Counted from the stretch's first letter, positions 24,108 through 33,927 are shown. The stretch is 57,388 nucleotides of DNA from an uncultured Oscillospiraceae bacterium (GCA_910588495.1 CAJUPU010000020.1:1-57388), one strand, 5' to 3'. Made by a program: numbers and translations. Notes: generated by a model from the letters alone, not told the origin.

Positions 24108-26663
24108 ATGAAGATCTGTTCCGCCGTCACCGGGCTGGAGCGCCTGGAGGGCGCTTTCCTGCTGCACGCCAACTGCGCCGACATCAAGCTCTATTTTGTC
24201 ACCGACGAGATCGTCCGCGTCCGCGCCTCCTTCGACAAGGAGCTGGCGGAGGAGTCCTACGTGCTGGCCGCCACCGCCTGGGAGGACCGGCTGGACCCCC
24301 TGTTCGAGAAGGAGCGCACCCGCCTCCAGCCCGTCCAGCCCAAGCTCACCGAGGGGGACAAGACCCTGGTGTTCGACACCGGCAAGCTCCGCCTGGAAGT
24401 GGACAAGGACCCCATCTCCTTCCGGCTCTACGACCAGGAGGGCACGCTGCTCTATGAGGACCTGGCGGGCAACCCCTTCACCCTGGACGCCAACAGCCGG
24501 GTCACCCACTACAGCCGGATGGAGGAGGACGACTGCTTCTACGGCTTCGGCGAGAAGGCGGGGCTGCTCAACAAGAACAAGGAGTTCCTCCGCCAGCGGG
24601 CCACCGACGCCATGGGCTACGACGCGGAGAAGATGGACACCCTGTATAAGCACATCCCCTTCTATATCCGCCTGAGCCGGGCCACCAGGAAGGCGGTGGG
24701 CCTGTTCTACCACAACTTCTACGAGTCCGTGTTCAACATGGGCAGGGAGAAGAGCAATTACTGGCCCCGGTACACCTACTGGCAGGCGGACGGCGGCGAC
24801 ATCGACCTGTTCCTGCTGGGGGGCAACACCCTGGCCCGGATCGTGGACAACTACACCCTGCTCACCGGCCGCCCCGCCCTGCTGCCCAAGCGGGCCCTGG
24901 GCTATCAGGGCTCCTCCATGTACTATCCCGAGCTGGAGAAGGACAGCGATGACGCGGTGCTGGAGTTCATCGACACCATCAAGGAGGAGGGCTTCCCCAT
25001 CGACGGGTTCCACCTGTCCTCCGGCTACACCAGCTACCAGAACCGCCGGTGCGTGTTCACCTGGAACACCACCCGGTTCAAGGACCCCCGGGCCTACTTC
25101 GCCGCCATGAACGAGAAGGGGGCCCAGAACGTGCCCAACGTGAAGCCGGGCATCCTGCTCATGCACCCCTGGTTCCAGGAGTTCGTGGACAAGGACGTGT
25201 TCGTCAAGGACTCCGAGTCCGACGGGTACGCCGTGGGCAAGTGGTGGGGCGGCGACGGCGCCTTCTGGGACTACACCAAGCCCGAGGCCCGGGAGGCGTG
25301 GAAGAAGTACCTCACCGACAACGTGATCGACGTGGGCACCGACTCGGTGTGGAACGACAACTGCGAGTACGACAGCCTGCTGGACAAGGACGCCCGCTGC
25401 GACTTCGACGGCAAGGGGGGCACCATCGGCCAGCTCAAGCCCATCATGTGCACCATCATGTGTAAGATCGGCGGCGACGCGGTGGTGGAGCACGACCCCA
25501 ACGCCCGGCCCTACGTGGTGTGCCGCTCCGGCTCGGCGGGCATCCAGCAGTACGCCCAGAACTGGTGCGGCGACAACTACACCAGCTGGAAGTCCCTGAA
25601 GTACAATATCCCCATCATCACCGGCATGGGCCTGTCCGGCCAGCCCAACGAGGGCGCGGACATCGGCGGCTTCGCCGGCCCCGCCCCCGACGAGGAGCTG
25701 TTCGTCCGCTGGGTGCAGAACGGCGTGTTCCAGCCCCGGTTCTCCATCCACTCCGCCAGCAACGACAACACCGTCACCGAGCCCTGGATGTACCGCAAGT
25801 CCGCCGGGCTCATCCGGGACGCCATCCTCCTGCGCTACCGCCTGGCCCCCTACCTCTACTCCGCGGAGTACGAGGCCCATGAGACCGGCGCGCCCATCAT
25901 GCGGGCCCTGGTGTACGAGTTCCAGGACGACCCCAACGTGTACGATCAGAGCTTCGAGTTCCTCTGCGGCCGGGACATCCTGGTGGCCAGCGTGATCGAG
26001 CCGGGGGCCAAGACCCGGAAGGTGTATCTCCCCGCCGGGTGCAAGTGGTACGACTGGAACGACGACTTCAAGTGCTATGAGGGCGGCCAGACCATCGAGG
26101 TGCCCGTCACCCTGTCCACCATCCCCATGTTCCTGCGGGAGGGGGCGGTGATCCCCATGGCGGAGAACCAGCTGATGAGCATGGAGCGGGACCACGTCAC
26201 CAGCCTCCACCTCACCGTGATCCCCGGCCAGGACCGGACCTACACCCTCTACGACGACGACGGCGTCACCAACGACTTCCGGAAGGGCGTGTTCCGCAAG
26301 ACCGCCATCCGCATGACCGGCGCCGACGTGGTGAAGCTGGACTTCGCCGCCGAAGGGGAGTACACCGACTTCGTGAAGGACGTGGTGGTGGAGATGGTCC
26401 GCAAGGACCGTAGCCCCTTCTGGGTGGCCCTGGGCGAGGAGAAGCTGGAGCACTTCCTGAACCGCCGGAAGTTCGACGCCGCCGCCAAGGGCTGGTACTA
26501 CAGCCAGACCCGCAAGGCGGTGCTGGTGAAGTACCCCAACCCCGGCCGTGACATCAACCACGGCATCGCCGGCATCGGCCGGCCCCAGGAGAGCAAGGCC
26601 GGAAACGGGAGCAATATCACCCTGACGGTGTCCTTCGAGGACTTCGATCTGATCGGCATGTGA
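24108..26663 (+). CDS. GH31 family alpha-glycosidase (copy 1)
   Basis: A large cytoplasmic glycoside hydrolase (851 residues, no signal peptide). An N-terminal beta-sandwich (to about residue 250) is followed by the catalytic TIM barrel and C-terminal beta domains ending with FEDFDLIGM. The GH31 signature segments are present: FYGFGEKAG, LSSGYTSYQNRRCVFTWN, the nucleophile region SVWNDNCEYD (Asp417), the acid/base region WCGDNYTSWKSLKYN (Asp489) and GADIGGFAGPAPDEEL. The nucleophile context WNDNCE differs from the WIDMNEP of classic alpha-glucosidases and the KTDFGE of alpha-xylosidases. The substrate is therefore unknown; linkage to uxuAB suggests alpha-linked glycosides of, or next to, uronic acids. 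GGAG precedes the ATG. Confidence 0.92.
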   Translation: MKICSAVTGLERLEGAFLLHANCADIKLYFVTDEIVRVRASFDKELAEESYVLAATAWEDRLDPLFEKERTRLQPVQPKLTEGDKTLVFDTGKLRLEVDKDPISFRLYDQEGTLLYEDLAGNPFTLDANSRVTHYSRMEEDDCFYGFGEKAGLLNKNKEFLRQRATDAMGYDAEKMDTLYKHIPFYIRLSRATRKAVGLFYHNFYESVFNMGREKSNYWPRYTYWQADGGDIDLFLLGGNTLARIVDNYTLLTGRPALLPKRALGYQGSSMYYPELEKDSDDAVLEFIDTIKEEGFPIDGFHLSSGYTSYQNRRCVFTWNTTRFKDPRAYFAAMNEKGAQNVPNVKPGILLMHPWFQEFVDKDVFVKDSESDGYAVGKWWGGDGAFWDYTKPEAREAWKKYLTDNVIDVGTDSVWNDNCEYDSLLDKDARCDFDGKGGTIGQLKPIMCTIMCKIGGDAVVEHDPNARPYVVCRSGSAGIQQYAQNWCGDNYTSWKSLKYNIPIITGMGLSGQPNEGADIGGFAGPAPDEELFVRWVQNGVFQPRFSIHSASNDNTVTEPWMYRKSAGLIRDAILLRYRLAPYLYSAEYEAHETGAPIMRALVYEFQDDPNVYDQSFEFLCGRDILVASVIEPGAKTRKVYLPAGCKWYDWNDDFKCYEGGQTIEVPVTLSTIPMFLREGAVIPMAENQLMSMERDHVTSLHLTVIPGQDRTYTLYDDDGVTNDFRKGVFRKTAIRMTGADVVKLDFAAEGEYTDFVKDVVVEMVRKDRSPFWVALGEEKLEHFLNRRKFDAAAKGWYYSQTRKAVLVKYPNPGRDINHGIAGIGRPQESKAGNGSNITLTVSFEDFDLIGM

Positions 26664-26676
26664 GGAGGTGCAAGGC

Positions 26677-29190
26677 ATGATCTTGAAACGCTTTGAGTCC
26701 CTGGAAAAGACGGACAACGGCTATCTCATCCACGGCGACTGCGCCGACGTGATGGTGGTGTTCCTCAGCGACGACGTGATCCGCGTGCGGACCTCCTTCA
26801 CCAGGAAATTCCCCGAGGCGTCCTACACCCTGGTGACCACCGCCTGGGCCGACCGGCTGGACCCCCTGTTCGCCGGGGAGCGCACCCGGATCGCCGCTTT
26901 GGACGTGCCCTGTGAGGAGACGGAGAAGGCCCTGACCTTCACCACCGCCACCCTGAAGCTGGTGCTGAACAAGCAGCCCTTCGCCTTCTCCCTGTACACC
27001 GCCGGGGGAGAGTGCGTCTACCGGGACCTGCCCGAGCGGGCCTTCGAGGTGGACCAGCTGGGCCGCCTGAGCCACTACTCCTGCCTGGACCGGAAGAACG
27101 ACCACTTCTACGGCTTCGGCGAAAAGACCGGCCACCTGGACAAGAAGTACCGCCGCCTGCGCATGAGCCCCAAGGACGCCATCGGCCACGACCCGGAGAC
27201 CGGCGACCCCATGTACAAGCACATCCCCTTCTATCTCCGGGTGAACCAGAACGACCTCCACTCCCTGGGCCTGTTCTACCACAACTCCTACGACTGCGTG
27301 TTCGATCTGGGCCAGGAGATCAGCGGCTACTGGGAGTCCTACTGCTACTGGCAGGCGGACGGCGGCGACATCGATCTGTTCCTCATCAACGGCCCCCGGC
27401 CCGCCGACGTGGTCAGCCGCTACACCTGGCTGACGGGCCGCACCGCCCTGCCCACCAAGCAGTCCCTGGGCTTCTGCGCCTCCACCATGTACTATGCCGA
27501 GCTGGAGAAGGACTGCGACCAGGAGATCTATAAGGTCATCGACAAGCACCTCCAGGAGAAGCTGTGGATCGACAATTTCTGGCTGGCCTCCGGCTACTCC
27601 TCCGGGGAGGAGGACGGGCTGCGCTACACCTTCAACTGGAACTACAAGCGTTTCCCCGACCCCGAGAAGTTCTTCGAGACCATGAACGCCAAGGGCATCA
27701 ACGTGATCCCCAACCTGAAGCCCGGCGTGCTGAAAAACCACCCCTACGCCAAATATTACGAGGACCGGGACGCCTTCATCAAGACCGCCGACGGCCAGGA
27801 CGACTACTACGGCCGCTGGTGGGGCGGCGAGGGCCGGTTCATCGACTTCACCGGCCCCGCGGGCCGGGAGGCGTGGAAGAAGCTGCTCAAGGAGAACATC
27901 CTGGCCAAGGGCTGCACCACCGTCTGGAACGATAACTGCGAGATGGACGGGGTGGAGGACCGGGACGCCCAGTGCGACTACGAGGGCGGCGGGGGCACCA
28001 TGGCCGAGCTGAAGATCATCCACTCCAACATGATGGCCTACATCGGCTGGAAGGCCCTGGAGGAGATGTACCCCAACCAGCGGCCCTACGTGATCAACCG
28101 GGCGGGCTTCGCGGGCATCCAGCGCTACGCCCAGGTTTGGGGGGGCGACAACCTCACCGACTGGAAAACGGTGAAGTTCAACCTGGCCACCATCATGGGC
28201 ATGGGCCTGTCCGGCTGCGCCAACATGGGCTGTGACATCGGCGGCTTCGCCGGGGGCGCCCCTGAGGGGGAGCTGATGCTGCGCTGGATCCAGAGCGGCG
28301 TGTTCCAGCCCCGGTTCACCATCAACTCCGCCAACAACGACAACACCGTCACCCAGCCCTGGATGTACGAGGAGCTGCTGCCCCAGGTCCGGGCGGCCTA
28401 CGCCCTGCGCTACCGCCTGCTGCCCTATCTGTACTCCCTGATGTACGAGGCCAATCAGACGGGCATGCCCGCCATGCGGCCCTTGTTCCTGGAGTTCCCC
28501 GGCGACGTGAACTGCTACACCGACCAGAACCTCACCTTCATGTTCGGCCCCGCCCTGCTGGTGGCCAACGTGGTGGAGAAGGGGGCCACAGAGCGCACCC
28601 TCTACCTGCCCGCCGGGTCCAAGTGGTACGACATGAACGACTTCATGCGGGAGTACGAGGGCGGCCGGACCATCACGGTCCCCGTGACTCTGGACACCAT
28701 CCCCATGTTCCTGCGGGGGAGCGCGGTGCTCTGCACCAGCGAGGACGTGACCCACATCCTGTCCGACACCCTGCGCCGGCTGGACCTGACCATCGGCGCC
28801 GAGGGGGACAGCAGCTTCGTGTTCTACGACGACGACGGCCGCACCCAGGACTTTAAGAAGGGCGTGTGCGCCAAGACCACCATCTCCGTCAAGGCGGGGG
28901 ACCGCAAGACCATCTCCTTCCACAAGGAGGGGAGCTGGCCCGGCACGGTGGAGCGGCTCACCCTGAAGGTGGTCAGCAAGGAGAAGGGGGCCTATTGGGT
29001 CACCGTGGACGGGGAGCGGATCGACCGCTTCCTGGTCCGGGACAACTGGGAGCAGGCCCAGTCCGGCTGGTATTACGACCTGTCCGACCGCACCGTGTGG
29101 ATCAAGTGCCCCAAGCCCGCCAAGGACGACTTCGACATCGTGGTGTCCACGGAGAAGTTCGACCTGATCGGCATGGCCGACGAGGTGTGA
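26677..29190 (+). CDS. GH31 family alpha-glycosidase (copy 2)
   Basis: An 837-residue paralogue of the preceding gene, starting 13 nt after it. The same architecture and motifs are visible: FYGFGEKTGHL, LASGYSSGEEDGLRYTFNWN, TVWNDNCEMD (nucleophile Asp419), VWGGDNLTDWKTVKFN (acid/base Asp491) and MGCDIGGFAGGAPEGEL, ending with EKFDLIGM. The loops after the nucleophile and around the active site differ from copy 1, so the two enzymes probably cleave different linkages or aglycones rather than being redundant. ATG at 26677 is used because GAGGAGG lies 8 nt upstream. No signal peptide: substrates must be imported first, presumably as short oligosaccharides. Confidence 0.92.
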   Translation: MILKRFESLEKTDNGYLIHGDCADVMVVFLSDDVIRVRTSFTRKFPEASYTLVTTAWADRLDPLFAGERTRIAALDVPCEETEKALTFTTATLKLVLNKQPFAFSLYTAGGECVYRDLPERAFEVDQLGRLSHYSCLDRKNDHFYGFGEKTGHLDKKYRRLRMSPKDAIGHDPETGDPMYKHIPFYLRVNQNDLHSLGLFYHNSYDCVFDLGQEISGYWESYCYWQADGGDIDLFLINGPRPADVVSRYTWLTGRTALPTKQSLGFCASTMYYAELEKDCDQEIYKVIDKHLQEKLWIDNFWLASGYSSGEEDGLRYTFNWNYKRFPDPEKFFETMNAKGINVIPNLKPGVLKNHPYAKYYEDRDAFIKTADGQDDYYGRWWGGEGRFIDFTGPAGREAWKKLLKENILAKGCTTVWNDNCEMDGVEDRDAQCDYEGGGGTMAELKIIHSNMMAYIGWKALEEMYPNQRPYVINRAGFAGIQRYAQVWGGDNLTDWKTVKFNLATIMGMGLSGCANMGCDIGGFAGGAPEGELMLRWIQSGVFQPRFTINSANNDNTVTQPWMYEELLPQVRAAYALRYRLLPYLYSLMYEANQTGMPAMRPLFLEFPGDVNCYTDQNLTFMFGPALLVANVVEKGATERTLYLPAGSKWYDMNDFMREYEGGRTITVPVTLDTIPMFLRGSAVLCTSEDVTHILSDTLRRLDLTIGAEGDSSFVFYDDDGRTQDFKKGVCAKTTISVKAGDRKTISFHKEGSWPGTVERLTLKVVSKEKGAYWVTVDGERIDRFLVRDNWEQAQSGWYYDLSDRTVWIKCPKPAKDDFDIVVSTEKFDLIGMADEV

Positions 29191-29210
29191 CGAGGAGCGA
29201 GAACGCTCTA

Positions 29211-29373
29211 AGAGCCTGTTTAATATCTTGAGGAATGCCAGTTGACGAGGGAATTTTCCGCCAGGCGAGGCGGGATTTCGCAGGAATAATTGTGTTTATT
29301 TCAAGAAATCACAACGAAGCATGGCGGAAAAAGACCCGCCAAATGGCGTTTTGAGAGATATTAAACAGGCTCT
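29211..29373 (+). repeat. Structured palindromic repeat, copy 1
   Basis: A 163-bp element 20 nt after the GH31 copy-2 stop. The outer arms are perfect for 18 bp: AGAGCCTGTTTAATATCT (29211-29228) with its complement (29356-29373). A middle stem pairs TTTTCCGCCA (from 29254) with TGGCGGAAAA. An inner stem pairs GATTTC (29274-29279) with GAAATC (29305-29310), around a conserved loop GCAGGAATAATTGTGTTTAT. Two further copies are at 46970-47134 and 50743-50906. No open frame inside. Confidence 0.85.
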
Positions 29374-29391
29374 AAGTCCGCGAAATATTCC

Positions 29392-29420
29392 TTTGCTTTT
29401 TTGGAAAGCTGTATTACAAT
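29392..29420 (+). promoter_or_regulatory. Possible uxuA promoter
   Basis: TTTGCT (29392-29397), 17-nt spacer, TACAAT (29415-29420), between the repeat and the uxuA ribosome site. It would let uxuAB be expressed separately from dctPQM-GH31. Confidence 0.45.
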
Positions 29421-29442
29421 AGACCTGAAGGAGGGATTTCCC

Positions 29443-30528
29443 ATGAAAATGACATGGCGCTGGTACGGCGAAGGAAACGACCAGATCAAACTCAGCGACA
29501 TCAAGCAGATCCCCGGCGTGGAGGGCATCGTGTGGGCGCTCCACGACAAGCTGCCCGGCGAGGTGTGGCAGCCCGAGGAGATCGCGGTGGTGAAAAAGCA
29601 GCTGGACGAGTACGGCTTCAACATGGACGTGGTGGAGAGCGTCAACGTCCACGACGACATCAAGATCGGCCTGCCTACCCGGGATCAGTATATCGAGAAC
29701 TACAAGCAGACCATCCGCAACCTGGCCCCCTTCGGCGTGAAGGTGATCTGCTACAACTTCATGCCCGTGTTCGACTGGACCCGCACCGACCTGTTCCACC
29801 CGGTGGGGGACGGCTCCACCGCGCTGTACTACGAGGCGGCGAAAATCAAGCAGGACCCAAAGGAGATGGCGGACTACGTCATGTCCTTCACGGAAAAGTA
29901 CCACATGACCTTCCCCGGCTGGGAGCCGGAGCGGATGGCCAAGCTGGACGAGCTGTTCGAGAAGTACCGCCCCGTCACCAAGGAGAAGCTGTGGGACAAC
30001 TTCAAGTACTTCCTGGAGGCGATCATGCCCACCTGCCGGGAGTGCGGCATCAAGATGGCCGTCCACATGGACGATCCCCCCTGGGACATCTTCGGCCTGC
30101 CCCGCCTGCTCACCAGCGGCGAGGCCATCGACAAGTTCCTCAGCATGGTGGACGATCCCTACAACTGCCTGACCCTGTGCTCCGGCTCGCTGAACGCCGA
30201 CCCCAAGAACAACGTGGCGGACATCGTGCGCAAGCACTGCGATCGGATCGCCTTCGCCCACATCCGCAACGTGAAGCACTTTGAGAACGGGGACTTCTCC
30301 GAGGCGTCCCACCGGGACTGCGACGGCGACACCGGCATCCTGGACATCCTCCGGGCCTACCACGACTGCGGCTTCGAGGGCTATATCCGTCCCGACCACG
30401 GCCGCCACCTGTGGGGCGAGGGCCCCGGCACCTGCCGCCCCGGCTATGGGCTGTATGACCGGGCCCTGGGCGTGATGTATATGCTGGGTGCCTGGGACAT
30501 GATGGACAAGGAGGCACAGGGCAAGTGA
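29443..30528 (+). CDS. uxuA: Mannonate dehydratase
   Basis: Converts D-mannonate to 2-keto-3-deoxygluconate (KDG), the last glucuronate-specific step of the Ashwell pathway. The 361-residue TIM-barrel protein has the UxuA pattern MTWRWYGEGND, IPGVEGIVWALHD, VVESVNVHDDIK, YNFMPVFDWTRTDL, GIKMAVHMDDPPWDIFGLPR, NCLTLCSGSLNA, AFAHIRNVK and GYIRPDHGRHLWGE, including the His, Cys and Asp ligands of the metal site. The length suits the shorter Gram-positive form. AAGGAGGG precedes the ATG. It overlaps uxuB by 4 nt. Confidence 0.96.
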   Translation: MKMTWRWYGEGNDQIKLSDIKQIPGVEGIVWALHDKLPGEVWQPEEIAVVKKQLDEYGFNMDVVESVNVHDDIKIGLPTRDQYIENYKQTIRNLAPFGVKVICYNFMPVFDWTRTDLFHPVGDGSTALYYEAAKIKQDPKEMADYVMSFTEKYHMTFPGWEPERMAKLDELFEKYRPVTKEKLWDNFKYFLEAIMPTCRECGIKMAVHMDDPPWDIFGLPRLLTSGEAIDKFLSMVDDPYNCLTLCSGSLNADPKNNVADIVRKHCDRIAFAHIRNVKHFENGDFSEASHRDCDGDTGILDILRAYHDCGFEGYIRPDHGRHLWGEGPGTCRPGYGLYDRALGVMYMLGAWDMMDKEAQGK

Positions 30529-32108
30529 AGCTCACCGACATTTTGAAGGGCGCCCCCGACCCCAAGGCGTGGGAGGGCTATCAGCTGCCCAAGTTCGACC
30601 TCCGGGCCGTCCGGGCCAAGACCCACGACCAGCCCACCTGGCTCCACTTCGGCGCGGGCAATATCTTCCGGGCCTTCCCCGCCGCCATCCTCCAGGACGT
30701 GCTGGACCAGGGGGCCTATGACCGGGGTGTCATCGTGGCCGAGGGCTTCGACTACGAGATCATCGACCGGGCCTACGCGCCCTACGACGATCTGAGCCTG
30801 CTGGTGGTGCTCCAGTCCGACGGCTCCATCCAAAAGAAGGTGGTGGCCTCCGTCACCGAGAGCCTGAAGGCCGACCCCCAGTTTGCCAATGACTGGGCCC
30901 GGCTGGAGGCCGTCATGACCGCCCCCTCCCTCCAGATGGTCAGTTTCACCATCACTGAGAAGGGTTATTCCATCTCCCCGGCGGACCTGGAGCGGGGACT
31001 GGCCCCCGCCCTCATCATGGGCAAGGTCACCGCCCTGCTGTACAAGCGGTATCAGGCCGGGGCGCTGCCCCTCACCCTGCAGAGCATGGACAACTGCTCC
31101 CACAACGGGGACAAGATGAAGGACGCCGTCATGGCCTACGCCAACGCCTGGGCGAAGGCCGGGCTGGTGGACGAGGGCTTCCTGGCCTACCTCGCCGACG
31201 AGGGCAAGGTCACCTTCCCCTGGTCCATGATTGACAAGATCACCCCCCGGCCCGACGCCCTGGTCCAGGAGATGCTGGAGAAGGACGGCTTCGAGGACCG
31301 GGAAGTGATCGTCACCGACAAAAAGACCTACACCGCCCCCTTCGTCAACGCGGAGGAGACGGAGTATCTGGTGGTGGAGGACCGGTATACCAACGGCCGC
31401 CCGCCCCTGGAGCTGGGCGGCGTGCTGTACACCGACCGGGCCACCGTGGACAAGGTGGAGCGGATGAAGGTGTGCACCTGCCTCAATCCCCTCCATACCG
31501 CCCTGGCCATCTACGGGTGCCTTCTGGGCCACACCCTGATCTCCGCCGAGATGAAGGACGAGGACCTGCGGGGGCTGGTCACCAAGATGGGCTATCAGGA
31601 GGCCATGCCCGTGGTGGTGGATCCGGGGGTGCTCAAGCCCGCCGACTTCATCGGCGCGGTGCTCAACAAGCGCCTGCCCAACCCCTTCATGCCCGACGCC
31701 CCCCAGCGCATCGCCACCGACACCTCCCAGAAGCTGCCCATCCGCTTCGGCGAGACCATCAAGGCCTACGGCGCCAAGGGGCTGGACAAAAACGACCTGG
31801 TGCTGATCCCCCTGGTGCTGGCGGGCTACGCCCGGTATCTCAAGGGCGTGGACGATGAGGGGAACGCCTTCGCTCCCTCTCCCGACCCCCTGCTGGCGGA
31901 GCTGCAGCCCATCGTGGCCGGGCTGGAGGTCAAAGAGGGCACCCAGGACATGGGCTGTCTCAAGGCTCTGTACAGCCGGAAGGACGTGTTCGCCGTGGAC
32001 CTGTACGAGGCCGGTCTGGGAGAGCGGATCGAGGCCATGGCGGCCGAGCTCTTTGCCGGGCCGGGGGCGGTGCGCCGCACCCTCCACAAGTACGTGTCCG
32101 CCCGGTAA
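30525..32108 (+). CDS. uxuB: Fructuronate reductase (mannitol dehydrogenase family)
   Basis: NAD(H)-dependent reduction of D-fructuronate to D-mannonate, directly preceding UxuA in the pathway. The 527-residue long-chain polyol dehydrogenase has the N-terminal nucleotide-binding segment WLHFGAGNIFRAF, LQSMDNCSHNGDKM, VDKITPRPD and the catalytic-domain segment KVCTCLNPLHTALAIYGCLL. It starts with GTG at 30525 inside the uxuA stop (GTGA overlap), so translation is coupled. Mannitol-type dehydrogenase would be an alternative, but the uxuA partner makes fructuronate by far the best substrate. Confidence 0.92.
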   Translation: MKLTDILKGAPDPKAWEGYQLPKFDLRAVRAKTHDQPTWLHFGAGNIFRAFPAAILQDVLDQGAYDRGVIVAEGFDYEIIDRAYAPYDDLSLLVVLQSDGSIQKKVVASVTESLKADPQFANDWARLEAVMTAPSLQMVSFTITEKGYSISPADLERGLAPALIMGKVTALLYKRYQAGALPLTLQSMDNCSHNGDKMKDAVMAYANAWAKAGLVDEGFLAYLADEGKVTFPWSMIDKITPRPDALVQEMLEKDGFEDREVIVTDKKTYTAPFVNAEETEYLVVEDRYTNGRPPLELGGVLYTDRATVDKVERMKVCTCLNPLHTALAIYGCLLGHTLISAEMKDEDLRGLVTKMGYQEAMPVVVDPGVLKPADFIGAVLNKRLPNPFMPDAPQRIATDTSQKLPIRFGETIKAYGAKGLDKNDLVLIPLVLAGYARYLKGVDDEGNAFAPSPDPLLAELQPIVAGLEVKEGTQDMGCLKALYSRKDVFAVDLYEAGLGERIEAMAAELFAGPGAVRRTLHKYVSAR

Positions 32109-32269
32109 ACGGCCGGGCTGGACGTTGGGAGGAGAGCGCCGGACTTCATCCGGCCCGACGCACGGGGCCGGATGGCCTCCCTGCCGGATCGGGCGGGGAG
32201 GGCGGCATCGAAACGGTGAAAGCGCGGCAAAAGCGCCCGGCGCACCTCAAAAGGGAAATAGGAACGCAG

Positions 32270-32303
32270 ACGGGGCTCCCACAGCAGTGGGAGCCCCGTT
32301 TTG
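32270..32303 (+). terminator. Terminator between convergent uxuB and uxaA
   Basis: ACGGGGCTCCCAC (32270-32282), loop AGCA, GTGGGAGCCCCGT (32287-32299), then TTTT. The rest of 32109-32448 shows no gene or other clear element. Confidence 0.85.
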
Positions 32304-32448
32304 TCATGGTTTGGTATCTAGAAGCCGTGTCAATGGCCCCGGCACATCTCTCGGTCCGCGGGTGTGAACGTTTCGGCTGGAAGCGGCCCGGCCCGGAGAG
32401 AAAAAGGGGCAGGCATCCACTCCGTTGGACTGTGGTCGGGGCCCATCG

Positions 32449-33927
32449 TCACAGCACCACCCCGTCCTTGAAAATGGAGATCTCCCGGAACCCCTGTTCC
32501 TCGGCGCGGGTGCGCCTGCCGCCCGCCACCTCCAGCACGAAGTCCAGCAGGCGGTCTCCGGCGGCGTCCAAGCTCTCCCCCCGGGCCACGGCGCCCGCGT
32601 CGAAGTCGATCCAAGCTTGCTTTTTCTCGAACAGCGCGGTGTTGGTGGAGATCTTCACCGTGGGGGCGGGAGCGCCGAAGGGGGTGCCCCGGCCGGTGGT
32701 GAACAGGATCAGATGGGCCCCAGCCGCTGTCAGCGCAGTGGCGGACACCAGGTCGTTGCCCGGCCCGGACAGCAGGTTCAGTCCCTTTTTCGCCACCGCG
32801 TCCCCATAGTCCAGCACGTCCACCACCTGGGCGCCGCCCCCCTTCTGGACACAGCCGCAGGACTTGTCCTCCAGGGTGGTGATGCCTCCCGCCTTATTGC
32901 CGGGGCTGGGGTTTTCGTATACCACCTGGCCGTGGGCGGTGAAATAGCCCTTGAACTCCTCGATCATCTTCACCGCCTTGTGGAACACGGCCTCGCTCTC
33001 GCACCGGCTGAACAGGATGGATTCGGCCCCGAACATCTCGGGCACCTCGGTGAGCACCGTGGAACCGCCCAGGGCGATGAGCCGGTCGGAAAAACGGCCC
33101 ACGGCGGGGTTGGCGGTGATGCCGGACAGGCCGTCCGACCCGCCGCATTTCATGCCGACCACCAGCTCAGAGGCGGGGATGTCCCGGCGCTGGAAGGGCC
33201 CGGCGTAGTCCGCCAGTTCCGCCAGCAGGGCAGACCCCGCCCCGATCTCGTCGGGGACCTCCTGGCAGACCAGGAACTTCACCCGGTCTGCGTCGCAGGG
33301 GCCCAGCTCTGCTTTGAACTGGTCCATGGTCAGGTTCTCGCACCCCAGTCCCAGCACCAGCACGCCCCCGGCGTTGGGATGGCGGACCAGCGCTGCCAGA
33401 AGCTTTCGGGTCTGGGCATGATCGTCCCCCATCTGGCTGCACCCGAAGGGGTGGGGGAAGGTGTAGAGGCCGTCCACCGACCCTTTGACCAGGTGCTGGT
33501 TCTCCCGGACCAGCCGCTGGGCGATGGAATTGACGCAGCCCACGGTGGGCACGATCCAGATCTCGTTGCGGATGGCGGCCCGGCCGTCCGCCCGGCGGTA
33601 GCCCCGGAAGGTCCGGGGCTCCACCTGGGGCAGATCGCAGGTCTTATGTTCGTAGGTGTACTCCCCGCCCTCGGACAGCCCGGTGCCCACATTGTGGACG
33701 TGGACCCAGGCGCCGGGGGCGATGTCCGTCTTGGCCGCGCCGATGGCGCAGCCGTACTTGACGATGCTTCCCCTGGCGGGGATGGGGGCCAGGGCGATCT
33801 TGTGCCCCCGCCGGATCTCCTCGGCGGCGGTGAGGGACAGGCCGCCCACAGACAGCGCCTCACCCTGGGCCACGTCCTCCAGGGCCACCGCCACATTGTC
33901 CTGGGGGTGGATACGGATGATCTTCAT
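32449..33927 (-). CDS. uxaA: Altronate dehydratase
   Basis: Dehydrates D-altronate to KDG, the galacturonate counterpart of UxuA. The 492-residue protein contains both UxaA parts: a small N-terminal SAF-like domain (to about residue 95, PARGSIVKYGCAIGAAKTDI, GAWVHVHNVGTG) and the large catalytic domain. The latter has FRGYRRADGRAAIRNEIWIV, FPHPFGCSQMGDDHAQTRK, LGLGCENLTMDQ, GMKCGGSDGLSGITANPAVG, FTTGRGTPFGAPAPTVKIST and conserved Cys residues for the iron centre. It lies 13 nt after uxaB, last in the minus-strand operon. Confidence 0.96.
   Translation of the reverse strand: MKIIRIHPQDNVAVALEDVAQGEALSVGGLSLTAAEEIRRGHKIALAPIPARGSIVKYGCAIGAAKTDIAPGAWVHVHNVGTGLSEGGEYTYEHKTCDLPQVEPRTFRGYRRADGRAAIRNEIWIVPTVGCVNSIAQRLVRENQHLVKGSVDGLYTFPHPFGCSQMGDDHAQTRKLLAALVRHPNAGGVLVLGLGCENLTMDQFKAELGPCDADRVKFLVCQEVPDEIGAGSALLAELADYAGPFQRRDIPASELVVGMKCGGSDGLSGITANPAVGRFSDRLIALGGSTVLTEVPEMFGAESILFSRCESEAVFHKAVKMIEEFKGYFTAHGQVVYENPSPGNKAGGITTLEDKSCGCVQKGGGAQVVDVLDYGDAVAKKGLNLLSGPGNDLVSATALTAAGAHLILFTTGRGTPFGAPAPTVKISTNTALFEKKQAWIDFDAGAVARGESLDAAGDRLLDFVLEVAGGRRTRAEEQGFREISIFKDGVVL

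Noticed and set aside
24045..28923. Long minus-strand open frames antisense to both GH31 genes
   Set aside because: Same GC-bias artefact: no motifs, and they cover the complement of well-conserved catalytic domains.
29211..29373. CRISPR array or IS element as an explanation for the repeats
   Set aside because: The copies are thousands of bases apart, single, without spacers, cas genes, transposase or evident target duplications.
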